Shown: piece by piece, positions 28,596 to 38,139 of the stretch | Position numbering within the stretch: the first letter of the stretch is position 1 | Layout of the letters: each line of letters begins with the position of its first letter | Origin: Mycetohabitans endofungorum | GTDB lineage: Bacteria; Pseudomonadota; Gammaproteobacteria; Burkholderiales; Burkholderiaceae | Length of the DNA: 64,000 nt | Assembly (NCBI RefSeq): GCF_002927045.1 | Contig: NZ_PRDW01000001.1 | Coordinates: 248,001 to 312,000 of the forward strand | Direction of reading: 5' to 3' | Position numbers and translations under genes: made by a program | The notes under the pieces: model-generated | Told to the model about the DNA's origin: nothing | Database searches by the model: none | The model's input: only the letters and a program-made list of their open reading frames with translations

Positions 28596-29375
28596 ATGCA
28601 ACGCTTATCCGATTCATTTGTTGCACTGTCTCGCATCAACCCGCTCGATGCAGCATTTTTCTTCGATTTCGACGGCACGCTGGTGGAACTGGCGGGGGCG
28701 CCGGATCGTGTGGTCGTCGAGCCGGTGCTCATCCAGTTGCTGGACGGGCTGCGGCAAGCATCGCACGGCGCGCTCGCGGTGGTGTCCGGGCGCGGCATCG
28801 ACAGCATTGACACGCTGCTCGCGTCGGACGCACTGGCAAGCCTGCCCATCGCGGGGTTGCATGGTGCGGAGCGGCGCGATGCGAATGGCGACGTGCTGCG
28901 CGTGGGGTTCAACGATCCACGACTCGTGCGCATCGAACGGGAGCTTGAGCGCGTAGTCGGTGACAATCCTGGCATGCTGCTCGAGGTCAAGGGCGCGGCA
29001 CTGGCGCTGCACTATCGGAATGCGCCGGATCGAGAGCCGGTGGCAAGACGCGAGACCGAACGGTTGTGCGTTGAATACAGCGACGCGTATGTGCTGCAGC
29101 CCGGCAAGATGGTGTACGAAATCAAGCCGAAGCATGTCGACAAGGGGCGGGCGATCGCGGCATTCCTCGACGAGCCGCCGTTCGTGGGTCGCGTGCCGGT
29201 TTTTGCAGGTGATGACCTGACGGATGAAAAGGGCTTCGACGTGGTCAATGCGCGCGGCGGCGTGTCGATCAAGATTGGTGACGGCGACACGCGGGCTGGC
29301 ACCAGACTCCCTTCTGTCGCCGCGTTCCGCGATTGGCTCGCGACGCTGATTGGCGCGCGGCCGCCACACGCATGA
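28596..29375 (+). CDS. otsB: Trehalose-6-phosphate phosphatase
   Basis: OtsB dephosphorylates trehalose 6-phosphate to trehalose. The ATG at 28596 gives a 259-residue HAD phosphatase starting MQRLSDSFVALSR. Motif I is FFFDFDGTLVEL with the nucleophilic Asp, motif II is VVSGRG, the Lys is in YEIKPKHVDKG and motif IV is VFAGDDLTDE. otsA follows 37 bases later, so the whole two-step pathway is encoded here. Confidence 0.95.
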   Translation: MQRLSDSFVALSRINPLDAAFFFDFDGTLVELAGAPDRVVVEPVLIQLLDGLRQASHGALAVVSGRGIDSIDTLLASDALASLPIAGLHGAERRDANGDVLRVGFNDPRLVRIERELERVVGDNPGMLLEVKGAALALHYRNAPDREPVARRETERLCVEYSDAYVLQPGKMVYEIKPKHVDKGRAIAAFLDEPPFVGRVPVFAGDDLTDEKGFDVVNARGGVSIKIGDGDTRAGTRLPSVAAFRDWLATLIGARPPHA

Positions 29376-29412
29376 ACTGCTGGATGCACGGCGACGACCT
29401 GTACGGTGCCGC

Positions 29413-30813
29413 ATGAGTCGGTTGATCATCGTTTCGAACCGGGTTGCGCCGATTTCCGAGGGGGGACCCGCCGCCGGCGGATTGGCGATCGGCGTCTATG
29501 ACGCGTTAAAAGAGACCGGCGGCATGTGGTTCGGCTGGAGCGGCGACACGCAGTCCGGCCCGATCGGGCCGATCAAGCTCGACGAGCGTGGCCCGGTGAC
29601 CTTTGCGACGATCGCGTTGTCCCGGCGCGACTACGAGCAATACTACCGCGGCTTTTCGAACGCGATGCTGTGGCCGACGTTCCACTATCGCTGCGACCTT
29701 GCCCATTTTGAGCGGCAGGAGTTTGACGGCTACTGTCGGGTCAACCGATGGCTGGCGGATCAGTTGGTACCGCTGATCCGGCCCGATGATGTGATTTGGG
29801 TCCACGACTATCATCTGATTCCGTTTGCCGAGGCACTGCGTGCGCGGCACGTGGCGAACCGTATCGGCTTCTTCCTTCATATTCCGTTTCCGCCCGCGCA
29901 GTTGCTATTGACCGTCCCGCCGCATGAGGGACTGATGCGGGCGCTGTGTTGCTTCGATCTGATTGGTTTTCAGACTGAAGGGGATCTGCGCGCATTCGTC
30001 GACTACATCGAGCATGAGGCACATGGGCAGGTCGAACGCCGCATCGACGCCAGGGTATGCAGCGTGCGGGCGTATGATCGCACGCTGCGCGCCGGCGCCT
30101 ATCCGATCGGTGTTTACCCGGACGAGATCGCGCAATTGGCCGCGGCCGGCGAGAGCGCTAGCTACGTGCGCAATCTGAAGGCAACGCTACACGAGCGGCA
30201 ACTGATCATGGCCGTGGACCGGCTGGACTATTCGAAAGGGTTGGTGGAGCGGTTCCGTGCGTTCGAGAAGCTGCTCGAGACGACGCCTGCGCACCGCAAC
30301 CAGGTGTCATTCGTGCAGATTGCGCCACCGACCCGCGCTGACATGAACGCGTACCAGGACATCCGGCTGCAGCTCGAGGCGGAGGCGGGCCGGATCAACG
30401 GACGTTTCGCCGAATTGGATTGGGCGCCGATCCGCTACATTCATCGGCAGTACGAGCGACAGGTGCTGGCCGCGTTGTTCCGGATATCCGATGTCGGCTA
30501 CGTGACGCCGCTGCGCGACGGCATGAATCTGGTGGCCAAGGAGTATGTGTCCGCGCAAGATCCCGACGATCCGGGCGTTTTGGTGTTGTCACGCTTCGCC
30601 GGCGCTGCGCAGGAACTGCACGGCGCGTTGATCGTCAATCCCGCCGACCTTGTGGGTATGGCTGAGGCATTGGATCGCGCGCTGAGCATGCCGCTGGTTG
30701 AACGGCGGCAGCGTCACGCGGATATGATGACGCAGTTGCGTGAGAACAACGTGTCTGTGTGGCGTGATCACTTCCTCGGCGACCTGCGCTTGCCGGCGCC
30801 GGGCGGAGGCTGA
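29413..30813 (+). CDS. otsA: Trehalose-6-phosphate synthase
   Basis: OtsA joins UDP-glucose and glucose 6-phosphate. The ATG at 29413 gives 466 residues beginning [16 protein letters not shown]20 features are the N-loop [27 protein letters not shown], the Arg-Lys pair in [20 protein letters not shown], and the sugar-nucleotide site in [15 protein letters not shown]. The order otsB-otsA is an operon. Trehalose protects against osmotic and desiccation stress. Confidence 0.96.
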   Translation: MSRLIIVSNRVAPISEGGPAAGGLAIGVYDALKETGGMWFGWSGDTQSGPIGPIKLDERGPVTFATIALSRRDYEQYYRGFSNAMLWPTFHYRCDLAHFERQEFDGYCRVNRWLADQLVPLIRPDDVIWVHDYHLIPFAEALRARHVANRIGFFLHIPFPPAQLLLTVPPHEGLMRALCCFDLIGFQTEGDLRAFVDYIEHEAHGQVERRIDARVCSVRAYDRTLRAGAYPIGVYPDEIAQLAAAGESASYVRNLKATLHERQLIMAVDRLDYSKGLVERFRAFEKLLETTPAHRNQVSFVQIAPPTRADMNAYQDIRLQLEAEAGRINGRFAELDWAPIRYIHRQYERQVLAALFRISDVGYVTPLRDGMNLVAKEYVSAQDPDDPGVLVLSRFAGAAQELHGALIVNPADLVGMAEALDRALSMPLVERRQRHADMMTQLRENNVSVWRDHFLGDLRLPAPGGG

Positions 30814-30946
30814 CAGCGAGCGCGCCGTCAAAGAGGGTGGCAGCGACGCACACGCGGCGACGCCCACACGCAGCGGTGGGATGACTGCGCGGGCCGGGCC
30901 CCGTCAGAGATGCGCCAGCCTCGTTGCCAAGGACGTGCCAGCCTCG

Positions 30947-32809
30947 TTAAGCGTGCTCGACGAGCCGCAGTTCGTGGTCATGGGCCACTGCGCGTCCCGA
31001 TTGCTTTGTCAACAGGTCTCGATACGGGCCGGGCCGGTTCTTTAGCTCGTCTGGCGTGCCATCGTCGATGACCTTGCCCGCGCTCATCACGATGATGCGG
31101 TCAAAGTTCTGCAGTGTCGAGAGCCGGTGCGCGATCGCCACCACGGTGCGGCCCTGCATCAGCCGGTCCAGCGCCTGCTGGATCGCTTCCTCAGAGGCGC
31201 TGTCCAGTGCGGACGTCGCTTCGTCCAACAGCAGAATCGGGGCGTCCTTCAGGATGGCGCGCGCGATCGCGATGCGTTGACGCTGTCCACCGGAGAGCTT
31301 GACGCCACGGTCGCCGACGATTGTCTCGAACCCCTCCGGCATCGCCTCGATGAAGTCCGTGCAGCGGGCTTCGCGCGCTGCGGCGAACACTTCTTCGCGA
31401 GACGCATCGGGCCGGCCATAGGCGATATTCTCATACACGGTTCGATGGAACAGCGAAATATCCTGTGGCACCAGAGCAATGGCACTGCGCAAGCTGTCCT
31501 GCGTGATGCGTGAGATGTCCTGCCCGTCGATCCGGATCACGCCGACCTGCGGCTCGTAGAAGCGCTGCAGTAGTGCCAGTACGGTGGACTTGCCGGCGCC
31601 GGATTTGCCCACCAGCCCAACTCGCTGGCCCGGTTCGATATGCAATTCGAAATGATCGAGAATCGGGCGGCGTCGCGGATACGCGAACGTGACCAGCTCG
31701 AAATCGACGCGCCCCCCATTCGTGTTCAGCTCGGTGGCGTCGTTGCGGTCGGGCATGTCATGCGGCTCGAGCAGCGTCTGCACGGCTTCGGATAGCCTCG
31801 CCACGTGCTGCGTGACATCCACCAGCGCGACTGCGAGGTCCCGCGTGCCATGCAGGATCGTGAAGCCCAGCGAACTTACCAGCACGATGTCGCCGGGGGT
31901 TGCCTGCCCGCGCGTCCATAGCCACAGTGTCCAACCGAGCAGCCCGGCCGAGAGCAGTGCCGTGATTACCGCGTGCAACAGCCGTAGCTTCTCCAGGTAC
32001 AGCAGGCTTTGCTGGCGTGCGGTCATCTCGGCGCGCACGGTCATGCCGAAGCGCCGCTGCTCGCGCAGCGTCATGCCGAAGGCGCGCACCAGCGCCATAT
32101 TGCCAATCACGTCGACCAGTTCGCCGTCCACTGACGCAGCGCGCGTCGCGAAGGCCTGGTGACGCGCGCTGCCGCGTTGAGCCAGTTTGAACAGTACGAT
32201 CGCCAGAATGGCGGAGGCTACCAGCAGTGTGCTGGCCATCAGAGGGTTGACCGCGAAGATCATCACGATCGCGCCGCATACGGCGATGCAAGGCGGCAGC
32301 ACATTCCACGCCATCATGTTCTCGGCCGTATAGACGGCATTAGACGTGGCAGTGATGCGGCTGGCTAGCATCCCCGGCTGTTTCTCGGCGAAATAGGTCG
32401 GCGAATGGCCGCTCAGATAGCGGAACAGGTCCTTGCGCAAGTCGCCTGTGACGACTACGAACGTATGCGCGGCGATCCAGCCGCCGACCCGCCATAGTAG
32501 GTTGTCGGCGGCAATCAAGCCGACCAGCAGCCCGAACGCGCCCCATAGCTCGAGCGGGTGATTGCGGCCGTGGCTGAGCACATCGATCAAATGCTTGATC
32601 GCATACTGCGACGCCAGCGCGCAGCCGACTGCCGCGAATACGCTTGCCAGTACGGTGGCATGTGCGACTGGATGATGCCGGATGTAGCGAAACAGGAACG
32701 CCAGTGGACGATGGGCGTAGCTCGCCAGCCGCGTATTGCGCGCATTGCGTTCGGCCGTGGTTAGGCGCTCGATCTGGTCGGGGTAAAGCGTCGAATCGGT
32801 GTTTGCCAT
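30947..32809 (-). CDS. ABC exporter, fused permease and ATPase (MsbA-like)
   Basis: The 620-residue half transporter starts at 32809 (MANTDSTLYPDQIERL); a start 51 bases upstream is possible. Six membrane helices lie in residues 45-315, then an ATPase domain with Walker A GLVGKSGAGKST, LSGGQ in GVKLSGGQRQRIAIARA, and Walker B ILLLDEATSALD. It would work as a homodimer. The substrate could be a lipid, peptide or drug; the sequence does not decide. It stands alone, convergent with otsA. Confidence 0.9.
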   Translation of the reverse strand: MANTDSTLYPDQIERLTTAERNARNTRLASYAHRPLAFLFRYIRHHPVAHATVLASVFAAVGCALASQYAIKHLIDVLSHGRNHPLELWGAFGLLVGLIAADNLLWRVGGWIAAHTFVVVTGDLRKDLFRYLSGHSPTYFAEKQPGMLASRITATSNAVYTAENMMAWNVLPPCIAVCGAIVMIFAVNPLMASTLLVASAILAIVLFKLAQRGSARHQAFATRAASVDGELVDVIGNMALVRAFGMTLREQRRFGMTVRAEMTARQQSLLYLEKLRLLHAVITALLSAGLLGWTLWLWTRGQATPGDIVLVSSLGFTILHGTRDLAVALVDVTQHVARLSEAVQTLLEPHDMPDRNDATELNTNGGRVDFELVTFAYPRRRPILDHFELHIEPGQRVGLVGKSGAGKSTVLALLQRFYEPQVGVIRIDGQDISRITQDSLRSAIALVPQDISLFHRTVYENIAYGRPDASREEVFAAAREARCTDFIEAMPEGFETIVGDRGVKLSGGQRQRIAIARAILKDAPILLLDEATSALDSASEEAIQQALDRLMQGRTVVAIAHRLSTLQNFDRIIVMSAGKVIDDGTPDELKNRPGPYRDLLTKQSGRAVAHDHELRLVEHA

Positions 32810-33489
32810 GGCGAGTGCGGTGGCCTCGAACAGTGGTGACCCTGGCAGACGGACTGCCAAAGACGGGATTGTAAACGCGCCGGGAACGGTTCAGGCGGGC
32901 GATGTGCGAATCGGCAGGCCAAGGCACGTATGGCTATGGGCCTCGACGGCAGCCGATCGGGCGTGGCGAGCAAGCGACATTCTATGTCCGTAGGCGACTG
33001 TATTTTAAGATACAATGACACGTCAGCCTGCGATAAGTGACAGCGCGTTGCGTTGCGTTAAGTCGCGCAGCCCGACCTCCGGCCCGCGTTGCCAGCCCTG
33101 CACATAATCTAGAACAGCCTTTTAGAACAAGGCTTAGCAAAGTGTATCAATACTGTAACAAGGTAAAGACTTTGAAAGGCAGGCCTGGATTTGTGCTATG
33201 CGGCATCGATAATCGAGTCCGGTTCAGCCCCTAGGCAGTTTTGCCGAACAGTCAACAGCTTGACGTTTTGAGCGTTTATGGCTTGCACACCGTCGGAAGG
33301 CGATGGCATTGAGCGCGGCAGACGGATCAAACCGAGAGACTGCACAACCGTACCGCACCGTTGCAGCAAGACCGGCACGCGCTTGCGCCGATGGCGCAGG
33401 CGGGGCGGCCCGGGCGGCAAACTGGGGATTCCTGAGCCGTATTAAACCGAAGCAGTCACTTCGCCTGACTTTTTTAGGAGTTTACCGAC
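32810..33489. other. Intergenic region between divergent genes, AT-richer, no gene seen
   Basis: About 680 bases separate the divergent ABC exporter and the glycosyltransferase. Bases 33095-33200 are clearly AT-richer than the flanks. A near-perfect 16-base palindrome, TGTATTTTAAGATACA, lies at 32999-33014, with TACAAT inside the sequence that follows (33010-33015). It could be an operator or promoter element. No open frame here has coding character. Confidence 0.5.
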
Positions 33490-34554
33490 ATGCGAATCGC
33501 TCAAATCGCGCCGCTGCACGAGGCCGTTCCCCCAAAGCTGTACGGTGGGACCGAGCGCGTCGTGTCCTATCTCACCGAAGCGCTGGTCGAACTCGGACAT
33601 GATGTGACGCTGTTTGCCAGTGGAGATTCGCAGACGTCGGCCAAGCTCGATGCGGTATGGCCGCAGGCGTTGCGACTGGATCCGTCGATCCGCGACACGA
33701 TGGCGCCACACATGTTGCTGCTCGAGCAGGTGCGCCGACGCTCGGAAGAGTTCGATGTACTGCATTTCCATATCGACTACTACCCGTTTCCGCTGTTTTC
33801 GCGCCAGCCGGTGCCGCATTTGACGACATTGCACGGCCGGCTCGACTTGCCCGAGCTGCAGCCGATCTTCAACGTATTCGATGACGTGCCGGTCGTGTCG
33901 ATCTCTGACAACCAGCGCAACCCGTTACCGCAAGCCAATTGGCTCTCGACCGTGCATCATGGTTTGCCCATCGATCTGCTGACGCCGCGCACCAACATCG
34001 AGCCGAGCTATCTGGCTTTCCTGGGTCGTATTTCGCCGGAAAAGCGCGTGGATACCGCGATTCGTATCGCACAGCAGTGCGGCATGAAGATCAAGATCGC
34101 CGCGAAGCTCGATAAGGCCGATCGCGCATATTACGACGAACAGATCAAGCCGCTGATGTCGCTGCCGCACGTCGAGTACATCGGCGAGATCTCGGAAGCC
34201 GAGAAGGCGCAGTTCCTGTCGGGCGCGCATGCGTTGCTGTTTCCGATCGACTGGCCGGAGCCGTTCGGCCTGGTGATGATCGAGGCAATGGCTTGCGGCA
34301 CGCCCGTGATCGCATTCAAGCGCGGGTCGGTGCCGGAAGTGATCGAGAATGGCGTGTCGGGCTTTGTCGTCGAAGACGAGTTGAGCGCAGTTGCCGCGGT
34401 GAACCGGCTGCACACATTGTCGCGCGCCGGCGTGCGGGCGGCATTCGAGGCCCGTTTTACATCGAAGGTGATGGCGCAACGCTATGTCGATGCGTACGAG
34501 GCACTGCTGCGCCGCAGCCGTCGCACGGTGCTGCGCGAAGTCGCCGCCGGCTAA
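33490..34554 (+). CDS. Family 4 glycosyltransferase
   Basis: The 354-residue GT-B protein starts MRIAQIAPLHEAVPPKLYGGTERVVSYLTEAL, with the GGTERV loop of GT4 enzymes. The C-terminal donor site is EPFGLVMIEAMACGTPVIAF with the E-x7-E signature near residue 260. LGRISPEKRVDTAIRIA opens the second Rossmann domain. TTTTTTAGGAG at 33470-33480 is its ribosome site. Donor and acceptor sugars cannot be read. It stands alone and may act in glycan or osmolyte synthesis. Confidence 0.88.
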   Translation: MRIAQIAPLHEAVPPKLYGGTERVVSYLTEALVELGHDVTLFASGDSQTSAKLDAVWPQALRLDPSIRDTMAPHMLLLEQVRRRSEEFDVLHFHIDYYPFPLFSRQPVPHLTTLHGRLDLPELQPIFNVFDDVPVVSISDNQRNPLPQANWLSTVHHGLPIDLLTPRTNIEPSYLAFLGRISPEKRVDTAIRIAQQCGMKIKIAAKLDKADRAYYDEQIKPLMSLPHVEYIGEISEAEKAQFLSGAHALLFPIDWPEPFGLVMIEAMACGTPVIAFKRGSVPEVIENGVSGFVVEDELSAVAAVNRLHTLSRAGVRAAFEARFTSKVMAQRYVDAYEALLRRSRRTVLREVAAG

Positions 34555-34737
34555 GCAAGCCACATCGGGCCGGTTAGGCGAGCCCGCTGCCTCCCTCCAA
34601 TGCCTACGGCTGTCGATGCCGTGGGCGTTTTTGTTTGCGCGGCGATTGCCGCATTGCACCGTAAGAGTCCTTATAATGTGCCGCTGATGCAATTGCGGCG
34701 GCCTGCAGGGCGGCTGTGCGACAAACAGGAGAATAAC

Positions 34738-35514
34738 TTGCCGAAGGTGATGCAGCCGAGCCGCCATACTGTGCCGGGCGCCGCGACGATCTTCGCGCTG
34801 CGCGCGATCGGACTCGCGTTGCTTGCACGCTGGTTGCACTCGATGTCGCAAATGGGCTTCGTGCCCGTGTTGACCGACATTGCGTCGTCACCGTGGGCAT
34901 GCCTGAACGTCATCCTGCTGTTCCTGCTGATCACGCTGCCCGGCGCGCAGGCGCGGGCTGAGCGGCCATTCCATCCGTTGCCACAATGGCTGCGGCAGGC
35001 ATTGCGCTGCTTCTCGCTCATTTGCTTTTTATTTGCCGCATGGTCGATCGGACTGTTTATCTGCGCTGCGGGGGCAAAGGCGGCGCTGCGCGCGATGGCC
35101 GACAGTAACGGATGGATCGCCGTATCGCCGGGGCTATATATCGTGGTGGCGTGGATTTGCCGGCCTCGGCCACTGTGGCGGTCTAATTTTGCTGCGCGGC
35201 GCTTTGCGATCGGCCGCTATGCAGTGTCGCTCGACGTCGCCACGCGTACCGTCGTCGTTTGGGTCGAAAGCCGGAAGGTTGGCCAGTACGACGGTCGCGA
35301 ATTGTCGGTGCGCATCGTCCACGAGCATGTGCCGATCCGCGCATGGCGGCGATGGGTTCGCGCGGCACAGCCTCGTGCCGATTTGCTGTGGAACTCGCCC
35401 GCCGCGGCCGGCCACAACCGGCAACTGGTGATGCACGCAGTGCTCAAAAACGACGCGGATCGTACCGCTAGTAGGGCTTTGGAGAAGGCGCTTGCGTCGC
35501 TCAATGCTGTGTGA
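34738..35514 (+). CDS. Membrane protein of unknown function with a TTG start
   Basis: A TTG at 34738 is chosen because AGGAG lies at 34727-34731 with a 6-base gap; the earlier ATG at 34600 has no such site. The 258-residue product has about four hydrophobic helices (near residues 15-35, 52-70, 88-112 and 125-140). A basic soluble domain of about 115 residues follows (RRFAIGRYAVSLDVATRTVVVWVESRK). I do not recognise a family. It is downstream of the GT4 gene, with no sign of cotranscription. Confidence 0.7.
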   Translation: MPKVMQPSRHTVPGAATIFALRAIGLALLARWLHSMSQMGFVPVLTDIASSPWACLNVILLFLLITLPGAQARAERPFHPLPQWLRQALRCFSLICFLFAAWSIGLFICAAGAKAALRAMADSNGWIAVSPGLYIVVAWICRPRPLWRSNFAARRFAIGRYAVSLDVATRTVVVWVESRKVGQYDGRELSVRIVHEHVPIRAWRRWVRAAQPRADLLWNSPAAAGHNRQLVMHAVLKNDADRTASRALEKALASLNAV

Positions 35515-35962
35515 TCCCTGTCTGTCAATGAATTGGGTTGAACTGCTAATTGTACCGTCAGTGCGCCTTTCGTTTGATAAGGTAGCAAGCTCGCAAGCCA
35601 TCGATCGGTTTTAATTTCCCTTTGCCACGTGTAACGCCTTATTGGATCGTTTCGTCGCGGCAAACCAACATCGGTGTGACGAATAGTTGCTTTGCGACTC
35701 ATGCTGCAGACGATGCGATGACGCGCAAGCAACGCTTGATATTCGGTATTGGCGTACTAATTTTTGTTATCCGAAAATATTGTTATCCTATTGACTTGTC
35801 CGAGGAACTTAGATCATGACAAATACAACACATCTCCTTCGCTGACCGCTCGCCGAATTGTTCGAACGCAGTAGGGTGCCATTTGCGTTCGCGAGTTCGA
35901 AGACATACTAAGAGCGCTGCAGTGATGCACATGTCAGTTGGCTTCGTCCCCAAGAGCACGCA
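35515..35962. other. Non-coding stretch opening the accessory region
   Basis: No gene is supported over these 450 bases. TTGTTATCC occurs twice, 16 bases apart (35764-35772 and 35780-35788). Short frames such as that at 35816 (MTNTTHLLR, then stop) look like relics. Composition is AT-richer than the core. Confidence 0.45.
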
Positions 35963-36194
35963 TTAACCGATCAGCTCAAGGTGCTGCGCACCGTGTGGCC
36001 CCGTGTAGACGACGTGCCCTCGATCGAAGCTTGCCAGTTTTCCCTTGTGCGTACGAGCTAGCGCTAGCAGGTACGTGTTAGTCAACTGTGCGGCCGATAG
36101 CCGCCGGTTTGCGTCAACGTGGTCCGCGTCAAGTAGACTTAAGTCATCAAGCCCAAAGGGATGGCTTGGGTGAGTGCGCAGCGGCGCCACAGCG
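35963..36194 (-). pseudogene. C-terminal half of a VapC-type PIN-domain toxin
   Basis: The minus-strand frame reads LRTHPSHPFGLDDLSLLDAD, then HVDANRRLSAAQLTNTYLLALA and HKGKLASFDRG...AQHLELIG before the stop. This is the C-terminal half of VapC PIN ribonucleases, with the acidic residues of the active site (T-D/N-x-YLLALA and A-x-FD) in place. The N-terminal half with the first catalytic Asp is gone and no VapB antitoxin is seen. The Asp usual in L-T-D-x-Y is Asn here. It is a dead toxin-antitoxin relic. Confidence 0.78.
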
Positions 36195-36203
36195 GACGGC
36201 GAA

Positions 36204-36329
36204 CCCATTGTGCGGGGTACTCCGGATGGCCCAGAACCGCTGCGGGCCAACCTGCTTGACGTGAAGGAGCAGTACGACCGCCAACTCAAGGATCTGCAGG
36301 AAGCCTATGCAAAGGCAATGCTGGAGTGA
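36204..36329 (+). pseudogene. C-terminal fragment of an unidentified protein
   Basis: The forward frame ends GPEPLRANLLDVKEQYDRQL, then KDLQEAYAKAMLE and a TGA at 36327. The heptad-like pattern of the last 30 residues suggests an alpha-helical or coiled-coil tail. There is no start and the upstream part runs across the opposite-strand PIN relic, so two unrelated fragments abut here. The parent family is not recognised. Confidence 0.4.
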
Positions 36330-36340
36330 CGTGCGCGGAA

Positions 36341-36478
36341 AAAAGCGCCAAGCCCTTCGAGACCTTGCAGTACGCGAGCAGGTTCATAGGCGACTAGATA
36401 CAGTTCTACAACCACCGGCACCCGCATTAGGCGCTGGGCATGCGAATGCCCGTACAGGCGTTCAATTTAGCAGCCTGA
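36341..36478 (+). mobile_element. IS3-family transposase (OrfB) C-terminal remnant
   Basis: The frame reads KSAKPFETLQYASRFIGD, stop, IQFYNHRHPH, stop, ALGMRMPVQAFNLAA and the natural stop. FYNHRxPHQALGMRxPxxAF is the C-terminal signature of IS3-group OrfB DDE transposases. Two internal stops (at the D-stop-I and H-stop-A points) and the loss of everything upstream show it is inactive. No terminal inverted repeat is visible beside it. Confidence 0.82.
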
Positions 36479-36579
36479 TGTGTGCATGTCGTGCTGGGTC
36501 ATTACAGGACGCGTTCCATTGCATAACGGACTCTAAGTATAGGCAGCCCTTCAACATCACTTGATGTTTGTATACCCTG

Positions 36580-36606
36580 TTGCAGGGCGGCGGTTCCCGC
36601 TATAAT
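36580..36606 (+). promoter_or_regulatory. Candidate sigma-70 promoter before the polysaccharide cluster
   Basis: TATAAT at 36601-36606 is a perfect -10 box, with TTGCAG at 36580-36585 as the -35, but the spacing is only 15 bases. It lies about 210 bases before the broken glycosyltransferase and 730 before wzm, and may drive the cluster. The other bases from 36479 to 36815 hold no gene. Confidence 0.5.
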
Positions 36607-36815
36607 CCGGAGTCTATTTCTCGCAGGCGGGCTTCATGCGCTCATGTGCGCACGTGGTGTGTGGAAGCTCTGGGCCTGTTGAGATGGAAGAGCCGTTGTC
36701 GCTTCGGACGGGTCCACAAAAACGGGCCGCGGTCTGCTTTCGAGAGGTTTCCGTAAGTTTTGGCTAACGTTTTCCGCCACAGAATGTTGCGCTGTCTGTC
36801 CCCGGTTTTGGCTCA

Positions 36816-37335
36816 ATGAATCGACTCGCCCGCCAAAAATGCTGGGTTTTTGCTTCCATCGTTACCTATCACCCGGATATTTGGCTGAGCGAGGAGACTT
36901 TCGTCGACGCGCTGGTTGAATTGGCGGACAAGCGTTCGGCTGATTGCCTGTTGCGAACGTGTGGGGTGAGTTATGGTCGAGGCCACAACTTTGCAATCGT
37001 GGCGATCGACGGCGAATTCCATCGGGTGCTGAATCTCGATTCCGCTACTTTGAGGATACGACTCACGCCTGCGCGCAGCGAAGGTTGGGCGTCTCGTGGA
37101 TTGTCCCGCCGCGCGCATCGTTCACCTCGGCTGAGGCGCGGTATGCACAGGAAGCAAGTCCATCAGGATGTTTGCCGCCTCGGCAGTACGCTTACTCAAC
37201 CGGTTGTTGGGGGATATAGGAAGGACGTTTGTCTTCGCGGACGCACCTGATCGTGCAGCGACGATGCCGGCCGCCTTCGGTGATTTTGCTCACTATCGTC
37301 GGGCGAAAACAACAGGACTAACCACCTCTCAATTT
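36816..37335 (+). pseudogene. Frameshifted GT2 glycosyltransferase, N-terminal part
   Basis: The frame from 36816 gives VFASIVTYHPDIWL and, after a shortened stretch, GVSYGRGHNFAIVAIDGEFHRVLNLDS. These match GT2 rhamnosyl- or galactosyltransferases of the NxGYGxGHNxA...HLVLNPD type. After about 37045 the frame is lost; neighbouring frames carry only weak traces (VDCPAARIVHLG, stop). The C-terminal half is absent. Immediately downstream comes intact wzm, whose frame extends back into this relic (to 37168). Confidence 0.7.
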
Positions 37336-38127
37336 ATGAGACAAATAGATTTTCGCAGGAACGAGCTCTGGGATACGGCGAAGGCACCCCATCTGTGGGG
37401 CTTGCTCGCGTGGTACGACATCAAGCAGCGCTACCGCCGCTCGGTGCTCGGACCGTTGTGGATGACGCTCAGCACCGGTATTTTGATCGCCACGCTCGGC
37501 GCCGTCTGGTCGCTGATCTTCAACATGAAGATTCACGAATACTTGCCTTTCTACGCGGTGGGGCAGGTGATCTGGTCGTTCTACTCGACGCAGATCAACG
37601 AATCGTGCGTGGGCTTCACACAGTTCGAAGGGGTAATGAAGCAGACGCGCTTGCCGGTGCCGTCGTACATTTTGCGGCTCGTTATGCGCAATCTGATCAT
37701 CCTCGCGCACAACTTCCTTGTGGTCGTGGTCGTGATCTCGTTCGTCGGGCCGGGCTGGTCGTGGACGGCGCTGGTGGCAATTCCGGGCTTGCTGCTCACC
37801 ACCACGGCGATTTATTTCGCCTCGCTGTGTGTTGCCATTCCGTGCACGCGTTTTCGTGATCTGCAGCCGGTCGTCCAAAATCTCATGATGATCGGCTTTT
37901 ACGTCACGCCCATCTTGTGGCAGCCGAAGACGCTCGGCGACCGCTTCTTGTGGCTCGTGAACCTGAACCCGGCGACGCACCTTATCAGCGTGGTGCGTGA
38001 CCCTCTGCTCGGCACGCTGCCGACTCTTCAGTCCTGGGCCTGGGTGCTGGGGACGATCGTTTTTTTCGCTGTAATGGCTTCGTTGTTGCTGTCGCGCTAC
38101 CGGCATCGCATCGCGTACTGGCTTTGA
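37336..38127 (+). CDS. wzm: ABC-2 polysaccharide exporter permease (Wzm type)
   Basis: The ATG at 37336 (MRQIDFRRNELWDTAKAPHL) gives 263 residues, the normal Wzm length; the frame is open back to 37168 but that part is relic sequence. The N-terminal WYDIKQRYRRSVLGPLWMTLS is the ABC-2 permease signature, followed by six membrane helices. FYVTPILWQPKTL lies in the conserved extracytoplasmic part. With Wzt it exports a finished undecaprenyl-linked polysaccharide across the inner membrane for O-antigen or capsule assembly. Confidence 0.93.
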   Translation: MRQIDFRRNELWDTAKAPHLWGLLAWYDIKQRYRRSVLGPLWMTLSTGILIATLGAVWSLIFNMKIHEYLPFYAVGQVIWSFYSTQINESCVGFTQFEGVMKQTRLPVPSYILRLVMRNLIILAHNFLVVVVVISFVGPGWSWTALVAIPGLLLTTTAIYFASLCVAIPCTRFRDLQPVVQNLMMIGFYVTPILWQPKTLGDRFLWLVNLNPATHLISVVRDPLLGTLPTLQSWAWVLGTIVFFAVMASLLLSRYRHRIAYWL

Positions 38128-38139
38128 CAGGATCGTTGA

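Noticed and set aside
36541-36620. JUMPstart/ops element before the polysaccharide cluster
   Set aside because: The GGGCGGCGGTTCCCGC stretch looks vaguely similar but lacks the GGCGGTAGCGT core.
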